A DNA stretch of 64,000 nucleotides, taken from assembly GCF_009647655.1 (NCBI RefSeq), contig NZ_WJFD01000006.1:248001-312000 (forward strand), read 5' to 3'. This stretch comes from Chitinophaga sp. SYP-B3965 (GTDB taxonomy: Bacteria; Bacteroidota; Bacteroidia; Chitinophagales; Chitinophagaceae). The notes under the pieces were generated by a model. That model made no database searches, was not told the origin of the DNA, and saw only the letters and a list, made by a program, of their open reading frames with translations. The position numbers and the translations under genes are program-made. Positions 25,849 through 34,121 of the stretch are shown here, one piece after another (the stretch's first letter is position 1; every line of letters begins with the position of its first letter).

Positions 25849-27303
25849 ATGTTAAAATACCGTAAAATACATAGTTGGGGCCTCCTTCCCTGCTTTTTGA
25901 TATTAGTCCTTTCCATGAAGCCGCCGGCATCAGTAACGGTATACCCTGCCCCAAAGGGAGAGATACTCAGCCAGGCGTTTAAGGTTTCTGCCGGAAAGAA
26001 AGATGTTCCGGTTTACCTTGCAAAGGTAGCACCTGCTGATGCTGTCAAACGAGCAAAAGCAATGGACGATAAAGTGAATTCTGCCAACTATTGCGATACA
26101 GCCTCCTTTGCTTATTTCGACCTGTCAGGTTCTGCCATTGTTACCGTTACGGTTCCTTCTACTGTAACTTCCGCCAAAGTATTACCTGCTTCGGCTGGCA
26201 TCACGCCTGTTATTAAAGGAAATACTATTTCTTTTAAAGTCTCCTCTCCTCAGAACCTGACAATTGAGATCAATGGTGAATGGGTACGGTCATTACACCT
26301 TTTCGTCAATCCGCCGGAAACAGATATACCCCGCCCCGATGATCCGAATGTTATTTATTTTGGCCCGGGGATACATGAGGTGAGTTCATTAGTTGTGGGC
26401 GATAACAAGACTGTATATATTGCCGGTGGCGCTATTGTGCGTGCCATTATTAAGCCGGATGAAAAGTTCCGTGTCAACAAAGAAAGCGGCCTGCGAGGAT
26501 ATGCTCCTACTTTTGATCTCCGGGGAAAGAACATCACCATCCGTGGCCGTGGGATCATCGATCAAAGCGGTTGTACTACACATGCACGGAACGTTATTTC
26601 TATTCGTGGATCATCTGATGTACAACTTGAAGGTGTGATCCTTCGGGATGCAAGCCTTTGGACGGTCCCTGTCCGCCAGTCGGACCGCGTGATGATAGAT
26701 AATATCAAATTACTCGGTTACAGGGCCAACTCTGATGGTATCGACATTGCAAACAGCCGTAACGTAACTGTTCAGCATTGCTTTATCCGTACCCTGGATG
26801 ACCTCATTGTAGTCAAAGCAGACAAAGATCAGGGAGAAGTAAAACATATAGTAGCCAGGAAATGTGTACTCTGGAACCAGGTGGCGCATGCACTCAGTAT
26901 AGGTGCAGAGCTTCGGGAGAATGTGGACGATGTACTGTTCACTGACTGTGATATTATTCATGATCAGGGCAGGGAATGGTTGTTGCGGATCTATCAGTGC
27001 GATGCCGCTTTGATCAGTAATGTACGATTCGAGAATATCCGCATTGAGCAGGGGAAAAGATATATTTCATTATGGATAGGAAAAGCTATTTGGTCCAGAG
27101 ATACAGAGAGGGGTCATATAAAGGGTGTAGTATTTAAAGATATCAAAGCCGATGGTGATCCGCTGACAGTGCAATTAGTTGGTATTGATGAAGCACATCT
27201 TGTTGAAGATGTCCTCTTTCAAAATGTTGTGCTTAATGGAAAGCAACTTACCAGGGATATAATAGATACGAATGCTTTTGTGAAAGATGTGAGGGTAAAA
27301 TGA
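25849..27303 (+). CDS. Right-handed beta-helix glycosidase, GH28-like, secreted
   Basis: A 484-residue protein with a signal-like N-terminus (HSWGLLPCFLILVLSM). After an N-terminal beta domain (to about 165), parallel beta-helix repeats follow: ITIRGRGIIDQSGC, DVQLEGVILRDASLW, GYRANSDGIDIANSRNVTV, CFIRTLDDLIVVK. The NSDGID and LDDLI acids correspond to the catalytic Asp positions of GH28 polygalacturonase-like enzymes; the usual GHG is replaced by HALSIGAEL, closer to dextranase or other GH28/GH49-clan members. The substrate is unknown. It is monocistronic, followed by the convergent OmpA gene. Confidence 0.7.
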   Translation: MLKYRKIHSWGLLPCFLILVLSMKPPASVTVYPAPKGEILSQAFKVSAGKKDVPVYLAKVAPADAVKRAKAMDDKVNSANYCDTASFAYFDLSGSAIVTVTVPSTVTSAKVLPASAGITPVIKGNTISFKVSSPQNLTIEINGEWVRSLHLFVNPPETDIPRPDDPNVIYFGPGIHEVSSLVVGDNKTVYIAGGAIVRAIIKPDEKFRVNKESGLRGYAPTFDLRGKNITIRGRGIIDQSGCTTHARNVISIRGSSDVQLEGVILRDASLWTVPVRQSDRVMIDNIKLLGYRANSDGIDIANSRNVTVQHCFIRTLDDLIVVKADKDQGEVKHIVARKCVLWNQVAHALSIGAELRENVDDVLFTDCDIIHDQGREWLLRIYQCDAALISNVRFENIRIEQGKRYISLWIGKAIWSRDTERGHIKGVVFKDIKADGDPLTVQLVGIDEAHLVEDVLFQNVVLNGKQLTRDIIDTNAFVKDVRVK

Positions 27304-27328
27304 CAAATTATCATTTTACCCTGCTTTC

Positions 27329-28609
27329 TTATAACTTAACAAACTCCACCCGCCGGTTCTTTGCTTTCCCATCACTGTTTGTATTAGGCGCAACGGGCTG
27401 CGCCTCTCCTTTCCCGTCTGTCTGTATCCTTGAACCGGCTACCGCATAATTTTCTGTGATATACATCTTCACAGCTGCTGCCCTCTTTTGTGAAAGGGAA
27501 ACATTTTCAGCGTCCCCACCATCGCTGTCTGTATGGCCGATGATCTTTATTTTAAGGGAGGGATTGGCCACCAGGGCATCGCCAAATTGTTTGATGATAT
27601 CGTAGGATGCCGGTTTTATCACATCACTGCTCACATCAAAAAGAATATCACTTGTCACAGCCTTCCCTTCTTCCATCAGCTGTTTGATCAGCAGGCTCCG
27701 CGCATCCACATTTCCGGAAGCGATGCGTATGTTTCCAAAAACCATTGGCAGTTCAGAAGCCGGTATCACATATCCATTGGTCAGGAAAAAATTATTCCGC
27801 ATGGGATCTGTTAATGCACGCGGCAGATCCAGGATCTTCGTCTGATCCAGGTAAACCCGTATACGTGTTTTATTGATCGCCATACTCACCCGCAACACAT
27901 TGTTGACATAAGACGGCAAGGGGAATTCGTTTTTATTGCCCACTACTTCCCGCAAGCCATATTCCAGTGTTCTTCCATCCTTTTCATTATACCTTCGGAT
28001 AGTTGTATAAAATTTGTCTTTATAATAAAGATCCTCTTTCAGTATATCTTTTACTGGTGTCAGGCCAAAATCAATATTGGGGGTACGTCGTTCGCCTTCA
28101 TCTAAAAGGATCAGATCGAATTCAATGGTGCAGTTCTCCGGCAGTGCTTTTTTCAATACGGGATTTACAACAGAATTGTGCGATACTTCAAACCAGCGGC
28201 CCGGGAAACCATCCACCGTGATCACCTTTCCGGTTCCTGTTGTATTCCAGTTAGCCGGAAAATCCATCAGGGCATCCTTTTCAAAATGATCTTCAAAGAT
28301 CACCTGGTTGCCTGGTACAAAATCCAGGAAACTGCTCCGCTGGCTCACCCTTACCCTGGGAGCTGCTGTGCCTGCCGCCCCTCTGGCACTGGTTTCTGCA
28401 ATAACCGGCTTATTAATATTCTTTTTTTCTTTCTTGCTAAAAGAACTGTCCAGGGACTTGTCTGCCTTATCTAAGCCTTTATCAATGGTACGGTCTATCC
28501 GCTCATTGGCTTTTCGTTTGGCTCTGTCTTCTATTCTTTTCAGGATATCCTGCCCTTGCAGGGTGATACAATTGAGGAAACATGTCAGGAGAATGAATGT
28601 TGTTTTCAT
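27329..28609 (-). CDS. OmpA family outer membrane protein
   Basis: A 426-residue protein with signal peptide (MKTTFILLTCFLNCITLQG), a charged coiled-coil-like stretch rich in Lys/Asp (residues 24-65), a beta-rich middle region (IEFDLILLDEGE, RVYLDQTKILDLP) resembling a jelly-roll, and a C-terminal OmpA peptidoglycan-binding domain (IKIIGHTDSDGG, LSQKRAAAVKMYI, GEAQPVAPNTNSDGKAKNRRVEF). The last domain binds diaminopimelate in peptidoglycan. It probably anchors the envelope; the middle region has no assigned ligand. Confidence 0.85.
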   Translation of the reverse strand: MKTTFILLTCFLNCITLQGQDILKRIEDRAKRKANERIDRTIDKGLDKADKSLDSSFSKKEKKNINKPVIAETSARGAAGTAAPRVRVSQRSSFLDFVPGNQVIFEDHFEKDALMDFPANWNTTGTGKVITVDGFPGRWFEVSHNSVVNPVLKKALPENCTIEFDLILLDEGERRTPNIDFGLTPVKDILKEDLYYKDKFYTTIRRYNEKDGRTLEYGLREVVGNKNEFPLPSYVNNVLRVSMAINKTRIRVYLDQTKILDLPRALTDPMRNNFFLTNGYVIPASELPMVFGNIRIASGNVDARSLLIKQLMEEGKAVTSDILFDVSSDVIKPASYDIIKQFGDALVANPSLKIKIIGHTDSDGGDAENVSLSQKRAAAVKMYITENYAVAGSRIQTDGKGEAQPVAPNTNSDGKAKNRRVEFVKL

Positions 28610-28730
28610 TACAAATGTTTTTGAGGTAGGTGCTAAAATTTGGGGTTCAAATATGCCTGCTGATCTATTATCTACTATGGGGTATTAAATACTCTCTGAT
28701 ACGAAGTTATTATTTTTATCAATATCAAGC

Positions 28731-28792
28731 GCTGGGCTACCTTATATTTTGTAATTGGCATATTCCGTATCCATGGCGTTGGTCTAATTTTG
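28731..28792 (+). promoter_or_regulatory. MocR-regulon type promoter of the AhpD-like gene
   Basis: CTGGGC at 28732-28737, TGGCATATT at 28756-28764 and a -7 box TAATTTTG at 28785-28792. The same three elements occur at exactly the same distances upstream of the DoxX gene and the GNAT gene. The sequence after the -7 box (GCAAACAAA) is also shared with the GNAT promoter. Likely binding site of the MocR-type regulator at 30411. Confidence 0.65.
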
Positions 28793-28808
28793 TGGGCAAA
28801 CAAAACAA

Positions 28809-29243
28809 ATGAAAACACGAATTAAAATTGACAAACTAGAGCCGGCAGGATACAACGCCGTTCTCGGGCTGGAAAAATTCATAGAAAGCACACCACTGAC
28901 AAGAAAACATAAAGACCTGATCAAGATCAGATCTTCCCAAATAAACGGATGTGCTTTCTGTATTGACATGCATACTAAGGAAGCCCGTAAGGCAGGTGAA
29001 ACAGAACAACGCATCTATGCCCTGAATGCCTGGCGTGATACGCCTTTCTTCTCAGAAGATGAGCGGGCCATATTGGCGCTGACCGAGGAAGTTACATTGA
29101 TCAGCAACCATGTAAAAGATGAAACATATGAGCAGGCCGCTAAAGTGCTGGATGAAAAATACCTCGCACAAGTGATCCTGGCAATTATTACTATTAATGT
29201 TTGGAACAGGATTGGCATCACGACCAACCTGATACCAGTATAG
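28809..29243 (+). CDS. Carboxymuconolactone decarboxylase (AhpD-like) family protein
   Basis: A 144-residue all-helical protein with the AhpD-like redox motif NGCAFCIDMHTKEAR (C48 and C51 with the following His). This set is used in alkylhydroperoxidase-type peroxide reduction and distinguishes these proteins from true carboxymuconolactone decarboxylases. WRDTPFFSEDERAILALTEEVT is the second conserved helix pair. Its promoter shares elements with those of the DoxX/OMP and GNAT genes, suggesting control by the nearby MocR-type regulator. A strong terminator follows. Confidence 0.85.
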   Translation: MKTRIKIDKLEPAGYNAVLGLEKFIESTPLTRKHKDLIKIRSSQINGCAFCIDMHTKEARKAGETEQRIYALNAWRDTPFFSEDERAILALTEEVTLISNHVKDETYEQAAKVLDEKYLAQVILAIITINVWNRIGITTNLIPV

Positions 29244-29262
29244 TGTGTGAAACATAAATAAG

Positions 29263-29290
29263 AAAGCCCTCTTAGCGAGGGCTTTTCCTT
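29263..29290. terminator. Bidirectional rho-independent terminator
   Basis: AAAGCCCTC (29263-29271) and GAGGGCTTT (29277-29285) form a perfect 9-bp stem with a 5-base loop, followed by a T-rich run. It separates the plus-strand AhpD-like gene from the convergent minus-strand OMP gene. Confidence 0.85.
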
Positions 29291-29839
29291 TTATATCTTC
29301 GCACTGATACCAATCATCAGTCTTGCTTTATCTGCTTCGGGATCAAAAGCCGGCATTACCCAGATAGTTGATAAAAACTTAGGAATAGTGAACCGAAAAT
29401 TGGGTCCTATACCATGGAGCCTCCAGGCTGTAAGACCCAGTGTAAAGCGGTCCGTGTATTTATGGAATAAGTTGGCCTTATACAAATAATTCTCCTTCCC
29501 GCTACCCAATTCCCCTAAAATAAAGAAGGATGTTTTCCCTTTCCCCGTCCATATACTGGCACCGAAACGAGGGCTGGTTGTTCCATGTTCAATACCAGCG
29601 CTTGCACCAACACTAAATGAACTGGATGGAGAATAGGTAGCACCGATCAATGCCTCACTCCATTTTTGTTCTACGAGTCCAAAGAAAGTTAATGCGATCT
29701 TCTGTGTGATCTTCTTCGACAAAAAATAATTAATGTTAGGTTCAACCGTGCCCCCTGCAGTATATCTGCCATATACCTCCAGCTGGGCTTGCGCTAAAAA
29801 TGGCAGAAGGATAAGTAAAAGAGTCAGCATCTTTTTCAT
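29291..29839 (-). CDS. Small outer membrane beta-barrel-like protein
   Basis: A 182-residue protein from the ATG at 29839, with a signal peptide (MKKMLTLLLILLPFLAQAQ) and a mature part of alternating aromatic/hydrophobic strands (KIALTFFGLVEQKW, SFFILGELGSG) ending in a barrel-like terminal strand (RLMIGISAKI). No family was recognised. It begins one base after the DoxX stop on the same strand, so the two form an operon driven by the MocR-type promoter at 30296-30357. Confidence 0.65.
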   Translation of the reverse strand: MKKMLTLLLILLPFLAQAQLEVYGRYTAGGTVEPNINYFLSKKITQKIALTFFGLVEQKWSEALIGATYSPSSSFSVGASAGIEHGTTSPRFGASIWTGKGKTSFFILGELGSGKENYLYKANLFHKYTDRFTLGLTAWRLHGIGPNFRFTIPKFLSTIWVMPAFDPEADKARLMIGISAKI

Positions 29840-29840
29840 C

Positions 29841-30275
29841 TTATAGCTTAGAATTATCAATACTCCATTTGTACTCAGGGATTGTTGCAAGTAACAGGCT
29901 GGCGGTGCAAACCGGAAATACGGCAAAGTTGATGGGGGCTTTGATCCCTAAAAACATGGCCATGGCTGATCCAAAAATGAAGGTCAGTATACAACTGGCG
30001 ATGGCAGCCTGTCTTGTTCTAAATCCAATAATGAGCAGAATGCCAATAACCACTTCGGCAAAAGTGGCGATGCTCCCCATTACGTTAACGATTGGCCTGT
30101 CCAGAAAAGGCATTAGTGTGCCGGTATAACTGATGAAGCTATCCCAGCTCCCCCATTCAATATTTCTGTTTCCGAACGGCCCCAGCAAACCAAGCCTGTC
30201 CGATACCGTTGTGAGGAAGCCCATGCCTAATGCAATGCGCAAAAGAAGTTGTGGTACTTTAAATGAATTTGTCAT
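29841..30275 (-). CDS. DoxX family membrane protein
   Basis: A protein of about 144 residues with four membrane helices (LLLRIALGMGFLTTV; IATFAEVVIGILLIIGF; IASCILTFIFGSAMAMF; FAVFPVCTASLLLATI). The DoxX fold is linked to quinone- or thiol-dependent redox and detoxification. Start: the -7 box TAGTTTTG (minus strand, 30303-30296) puts transcription start near 30289, so the ATG at 30308 is excluded and 30275 or 30281 is used. It is followed after one base by the OMP gene. Confidence 0.8.
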   Translation of the reverse strand: MTNSFKVPQLLLRIALGMGFLTTVSDRLGLLGPFGNRNIEWGSWDSFISYTGTLMPFLDRPIVNVMGSIATFAEVVIGILLIIGFRTRQAAIASCILTFIFGSAMAMFLGIKAPINFAVFPVCTASLLLATIPEYKWSIDNSKL

Positions 30276-30295
30276 AAACATTGTTTTTATTGATG

Positions 30296-30357
30296 CAAAA
30301 CTAGGCACTTGCTGGGCTGTAATTATAGGCCAGTTATAAGAAAGGCACCAGCCCAGA
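30296..30357 (-). promoter_or_regulatory. MocR-regulon type promoter of the DoxX/OMP operon, shared with the divergent regulator
   Basis: On the minus strand: CTGGGC from 30356, TGGCCTATA from 30332 and the -7 box TAGTTTTG from 30303. Offsets of 25 and 54 bases between the elements equal those of the AhpD and GNAT promoters. The same DNA also carries an inverted CTGGGCTG/CAGCCCAG pair (30312-30319 and 30350-30357), so the regulator gene on the other side may be autoregulated from here. Confidence 0.65.
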
Positions 30358-30372
30358 TACCTGTATAATGAC

Positions 30373-30380
30373 TATATTTG
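30373..30380 (+). promoter_or_regulatory. -7 box of the MocR-type regulator gene
   Basis: TATATTTG matches TAnnTTTG. It predicts transcription start near 30387 and so excludes the TTG at 30378 as start codon; the ATG at 30411 fits instead. Confidence 0.6.
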
Positions 30381-30410
30381 AATACCGATATTCACCAAAC
30401 CAAAGCGCGG

Positions 30411-31874
30411 ATGTTACCATATAAATCATTAATACAGGTTGATCGAAATGCTGCTGTACCATTGTATATACAGGTCTGCAATACATTTATATCATTGATC
30501 ACGAATGGCACGCTACAGCCATCGGATCTGTTACCAAGCTCCCGGATACTGGCAGATCTGATCGGCATTAACAGGAACACCGTGAAACTGGCGTATGAAG
30601 AACTGATCAGTCAGGGTTGGGCTGAATCCATTGAACGCAAAGGCGTGTTTGTACTATCCAGGTTACCTGTGCTTTCCAAAAACAGGCTTCCGGAAGCTAA
30701 CAAAAGCAACAGTCCACAAGAGGGGTTCATATGGACCAATAACTTTGAAAATGCGACACCTGCCGAAAATCTTCAGCAAACACTTCTTGCTATTGATGAT
30801 GGTTTTCCTGATGTGCGCCTGGCACCGGTAGATCAGCTCATGCGGGAATATCGAAGTCTTTCCAGGAGATTTTACAGGAGGAACTTTCTGAAGTATGGTA
30901 GTTCTAAGGGATCAGAACATCTTCGCACCGCTATTTGCAACTACCTTTCCAATAGCAGGGGTTTAGTTGTTTCTGCTGAAAACATACTCATTACAAAAGG
31001 CAGCCAGATGGGCATCTATTTAGCTGCACAACTGCTGCTTAAGCCTGCTGATAATATAGCAGTGGGGGTTTCTAATTACATTTCAGCAGATGATACTTTC
31101 AGGCATTCGGGTGCAAACCTCCTGCGGATCCCTGTTGATCTCCATGGAATGGATATTGATCACCTCGAAGAACTCTTACAGCACAAGAAAATAAAGGCCC
31201 TATATGTGGTGCCGCATCATCACTTTCCAACAACGGTAACTATGAGCATGGAGCGGAGGTTAAAACTATTAAACCTCGCCAAAGAATACCGTTTTGCCAT
31301 TATCGAAGACGATTATGATTTTGATTTCCACTATGATAATAAACCCTACCTGCCATTGGCCAGTGTTGATCACAATCAGCATGTAATCTATATCGGTTCA
31401 ATTTCGAAAACCTTTGCCCCTGCCCTGCGGATCGGGTTTATGACAGGGCCTTCTGCGTTTGTGGAAGCCGCATCTTCATTAAGGCAGCTGATAGACAAAC
31501 AAGGTGACACCCTATTGGAAGAAGCTTTTGCTGTGCTGTTCGACAATGGCGAAATGGACAGGCACTTCCGGAAATCATTAAAGATCTATAAGCAGCGCAG
31601 GGATTATTTCTGTCATTTGCTCAAAGCCGATTTTAATGATGTGATAGCGTTCAAAACACCAGAGGGAGGACTTGGCGTATGGTCCAATTTTGATAAAAAG
31701 ATCGATCTGATCAAAATGTCTGAAGATGCCTTAAAGAAAGGGCTTTATATCGGAAATGGGAATTTTTATAAGAACGAATCCTTTTCAACCAATGCACTGA
31801 GAATGGGGTTTGCTTCACTGGAAGAAAGTGAAATGATAAAAGCGCTCGGGATACTGAAAAAGATTTTGCATTAA
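30411..31874 (+). CDS. MocR/PdxR-type transcriptional regulator (GntR HTH plus aminotransferase domain)
   Basis: A 487-residue protein. The N-terminal winged helix of the GntR family (PLYIQVCNTFISLITNGTLQPSDLLPSSRILADLIGINRNTVKLAYEEL, about 15-65) is followed by a class I aminotransferase fold. There AIIEDDYDFDFHYD holds the PLP-ring aspartate and GSISKTFAPALRIGF the PLP lysine. Such regulators sense PLP or amino-compound adducts and bind repeated sites in divergent promoters. It is divergent from DoxX, and flanking genes share promoter elements, which points to a local regulon of AhpD-like, DoxX/OMP and GNAT genes. Confidence 0.9.
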   Translation: MLPYKSLIQVDRNAAVPLYIQVCNTFISLITNGTLQPSDLLPSSRILADLIGINRNTVKLAYEELISQGWAESIERKGVFVLSRLPVLSKNRLPEANKSNSPQEGFIWTNNFENATPAENLQQTLLAIDDGFPDVRLAPVDQLMREYRSLSRRFYRRNFLKYGSSKGSEHLRTAICNYLSNSRGLVVSAENILITKGSQMGIYLAAQLLLKPADNIAVGVSNYISADDTFRHSGANLLRIPVDLHGMDIDHLEELLQHKKIKALYVVPHHHFPTTVTMSMERRLKLLNLAKEYRFAIIEDDYDFDFHYDNKPYLPLASVDHNQHVIYIGSISKTFAPALRIGFMTGPSAFVEAASSLRQLIDKQGDTLLEEAFAVLFDNGEMDRHFRKSLKIYKQRRDYFCHLLKADFNDVIAFKTPEGGLGVWSNFDKKIDLIKMSEDALKKGLYIGNGNFYKNESFSTNALRMGFASLEESEMIKALGILKKILH

Positions 31875-31878
31875 GGCC

Positions 31879-31940
31879 GGTGGGCCACCCATTATCTTCT
31901 GGCTGGCATATTTAGCATCCACGTCGCTGCCCTAGTTTTG
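31879..31940 (+). promoter_or_regulatory. MocR-regulon type promoter of the GNAT gene
   Basis: GGTGGGC at 31879-31885, TGGCATATT at 31904-31912 and the -7 box TAGTTTTG at 31933-31940. Spacings 25 and 54 are identical to those of the AhpD promoter, and the 5' leader also has GCAAACAAA. It lies directly after the stop of the regulator gene. Confidence 0.65.
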
Positions 31941-31956
31941 TAGCAAACAAACAATT

Positions 31957-32385
31957 ATGGAGGTTAAAATAATAAAAACAGCGCTGGAAATTGAACAATG
32001 CCGGGAAGTTGCTTTTCTGCTAAGGCCACATCTGAATAAAGATAACTGGGTTTCCATGATCTCGGAGATGATGCAAAATGAAAAGTACAGTATCGCCGGA
32101 ATTATGGACAATGATAAAATTGTTGCCTTTGCAGGATACCGCATCATGACTTCACTGCATAGCGGTTATATAATTTACATTGACGATCTCTGCACGCTGG
32201 AAACTTATAGAGGGAAAGGCCTGGCGTCTCAATTATTAAAATATGTGGAAACTATTGCTGTATCAAATAATATGGATGCAGTAGTGCTTGATACCGATTT
32301 TAATAATAATACGGCGCAGAAGTTATATCTGAAGAATGGGTTTAAGCTGGCTGCGCTTCATCTTGCCTGTGATCTGAGAAAATAA
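31957..32385 (+). CDS. GNAT family N-acetyltransferase
   Basis: A 142-residue GCN5-related acetyltransferase. The acetyl-CoA pyrophosphate loop is YRGKGLASQLLKYVE (motif A, about residues 87-100), after the beta4 strand IIYIDDLCTLETY; motif B is VLDTDFNNNTAQKLYLKNGF. Substrate unknown. Its promoter shares elements with the AhpD-like and DoxX promoters, so it is probably part of the MocR-linked regulon. A bidirectional terminator follows. Confidence 0.88.
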   Translation: MEVKIIKTALEIEQCREVAFLLRPHLNKDNWVSMISEMMQNEKYSIAGIMDNDKIVAFAGYRIMTSLHSGYIIYIDDLCTLETYRGKGLASQLLKYVETIAVSNNMDAVVLDTDFNNNTAQKLYLKNGFKLAALHLACDLRK

Positions 32386-32386
32386 T

Positions 32387-32421
32387 AAAGAAGCGAAAAG
32401 AAGCTATCTTTTCGCTTCTTT
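32387..32421. terminator. Bidirectional rho-independent terminator
   Basis: AAAGAAGCGAAAAG (32387-32400) pairs perfectly with CTTTTCGCTTCTTT (32408-32421) around a 7-base loop. It lies between the convergent GNAT and PhyH genes and carries A- and T-runs for both directions. Confidence 0.85.
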
Positions 32422-32430
32422 ATGGTATTG

Positions 32431-33189
32431 CTATAAGAATATCAAAGGATTATTGCCCCTGTTCTCTCCCCGGCAATGATATACTTTATGATTTATATTA
32501 TCAGGATGTTGCTGGTTCATGACGAGGTCCGTATTAAAATACCGCATGGTATAGCCAGTCCTTCTTTTATCACTTGTATTGGGATTGGCGCCATGAATAA
32601 TGCGGGAGTCATGCAGGGAGTAATGATTTTGCTTCAGCTCAAGCCACACCACCTTGCTCTCATCAACTGCTGATCTTTTTATTTCAATATTAAAAATGCT
32701 GTGATCCGTATTCATTTTTTCATATTCGGAAAACCCGTTATTGTGCGAACCCGGGATCACGCCCATACAACCGTTCTCTTGTACAGATTCATCTATAGCC
32801 AGCCAAAGTGTAACAATGCTATCAAAACGGTCGAAGCGGCCATTCCAATAAGCGCTGTCCTCATGCCAGGGTGTTTTCTTTCCGGTTTTTGGTTCTTTGC
32901 AGATGAAGTGACTGCTCCACAATCCTATATTCGGGCCTATTAATCCCTGAACAATATCCAATACTTCGGGAGCCATTAAAAATTTAAATAAACGTGCATC
33001 CTTCATGTGCGGCACATCCAGTTCGTCCGGCCTTAAGTTACCCCGGTTATTCAGATGCTCTTCAAAAATGGTAAATAACTCGTTGAATCGTTCTTTACTG
33101 AATAAGGGTCTGCTGGTAAGTAGGTATCCGTTGTCTTTGTAATAGGAAATTTCTTCCTGAGAAAGCCTTGTTTTTTCTTCTGTTTCCAT
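32431..33189 (-). CDS. Phytanoyl-CoA dioxygenase (PhyH) family protein
   Basis: A 252-residue Fe(II)/2-oxoglutarate oxygenase. The facial triad can be placed as His and Asp in TPWHEDSAYW and the distal His in RIIHGANPN, with the 2-oxoglutarate-binding Arg in DKRRTGYTMRYF. GCMGVIPGSHNNGF is typical. The start at 33189 (METEEKTRLS) is chosen because a -7 box at 33207-33214 lies inside the longer frame that would start at 33228. It is the first gene reading away from the AraC regulator and carries the shared PUL operator upstream. Substrate unknown; hydroxylation of a sugar-derived or aglycone compound is possible. Confidence 0.85.
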   Translation of the reverse strand: METEEKTRLSQEEISYYKDNGYLLTSRPLFSKERFNELFTIFEEHLNNRGNLRPDELDVPHMKDARLFKFLMAPEVLDIVQGLIGPNIGLWSSHFICKEPKTGKKTPWHEDSAYWNGRFDRFDSIVTLWLAIDESVQENGCMGVIPGSHNNGFSEYEKMNTDHSIFNIEIKRSAVDESKVVWLELKQNHYSLHDSRIIHGANPNTSDKRRTGYTMRYFNTDLVMNQQHPDNINHKVYHCRGENRGNNPLIFL

Positions 33190-33206
33190 TACATCATGTT
33201 TTGATG

Positions 33207-33214
33207 TAAATGTA
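33207..33214 (-). promoter_or_regulatory. -7 box of the PhyH gene
   Basis: On the minus strand TACATTTA, a close match to TAnnTTTG. It lies 47 bases after the operator motif at 33261-33282, the same distance (46-47) as in the other two copies of the motif. Confidence 0.5.
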
Positions 33215-33260
33215 GTGAGCAAGGGCATCAGAATACGGTCTATCTTTTACTCTTTAACCC

Positions 33261-33282
33261 CTGTTTTTTACGCTAAAGCGAC
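33261..33282 (-). promoter_or_regulatory. Shared PUL operator motif, copy 1 (PhyH)
   Basis: Minus strand: GTCG, then CTTTAGCGTA, then AAAAACAG. The core TTTAGCGTA with flanking GTCG and AAACAG recurs at 36258-36279 and 38320-38341 in front of other PUL genes. It directly abuts the stop codon of the AraC regulator gene. Confidence 0.65.
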
Positions 33283-34119
33283 CTACACTATCGTCTGGCT
33301 GCTTTTCCTATATGCTGATGGTGTTTGTTGGTATAGCTGTTTAAAGGTTTTATAAAAATGACCAAGGTTGGTGAATCCGCAATCATTGCAGATTGTTTTT
33401 ATAGGCGCATTGGTGATAGAGAGTTGTTTGGTAGCAAAATTCATACGCAGTTCAGTCACCAGGTCCGTCAATGTTTTATGCAGGGTCCGTTGCACAGTTC
33501 TGTTCACATGGTCTATATTTCTTTCCGCAAGATTGGCAAAACCGCGTACACCCTGCTTAAACAGAAAAGGTGTGGAAAAGCCTTTTATAGCCTGGTTTAA
33601 CCAGGCAGGTATTTTCTGATCTACAGATAGCGGATCATTATCAAACAATAAACGGAAAATGAACAGCAGTAAATGATCCAGATAAAAGCTGGATTTGCGG
33701 TTCTGCAATACCTCTTCGGCCCGTTGTGAGATCCTGCGGATAGATGAAACTGCCATCAGCGTCTGATAGGGAACAATATCACGGGTCCAGAAAAAGGTAT
33801 CGGAGCCGGCAAAATATCTGCTTCTTAAATGTTGTAAAGTATCCAGCGAAAAAGCAAGGTTCATTAAAGTAATGCCTCCTTTTGCAGAAGTGAAAGTGTG
33901 CTGATCATCCGGCCGGACCATAACCAGGTGACCGGGTTCCAGCATCACTTTGCAGCCATTGATCAAATGGGTGCCGTTTCCGCTTTCCACCCAAAAGATC
34001 TCCGCAAAATCATGCTTATGCAAAGACAGGTCGTGACGGGAATGAATAGTAACCCTGGCCAGGTGAAAGGCCTCATCGCCTCTCACAAAATTTTTCAACA
34101 GGAATTTCTTTACGCCCAT
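33283..34119 (-). CDS. AraC family regulator with cupin sensor domain, PUL-associated
   Basis: A 278-residue regulator. The N-terminal cupin-like domain (SLHKHDFAEIFWVESGNGTHLING, LEPGHLVMVRPDDQHTF) is of the RhaS/RhaR type that binds sugars. The C-terminal HTH shows LSITNAPIKTICNDCGFTNLGHFYKTFKQLYQQTPSAYRK. It lies inside the PUL, 2 bp downstream of the six-hairpin glycosidase gene on the same strand, and probably shares its transcript. The conserved motif found upstream of PhyH, the glycosidase operon and susC is its best candidate operator. Confidence 0.88.
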   Translation of the reverse strand: MGVKKFLLKNFVRGDEAFHLARVTIHSRHDLSLHKHDFAEIFWVESGNGTHLINGCKVMLEPGHLVMVRPDDQHTFTSAKGGITLMNLAFSLDTLQHLRSRYFAGSDTFFWTRDIVPYQTLMAVSSIRRISQRAEEVLQNRKSSFYLDHLLLFIFRLLFDNDPLSVDQKIPAWLNQAIKGFSTPFLFKQGVRGFANLAERNIDHVNRTVQRTLHKTLTDLVTELRMNFATKQLSITNAPIKTICNDCGFTNLGHFYKTFKQLYQQTPSAYRKSSQTIV

Positions 34120-34121
34120 GA

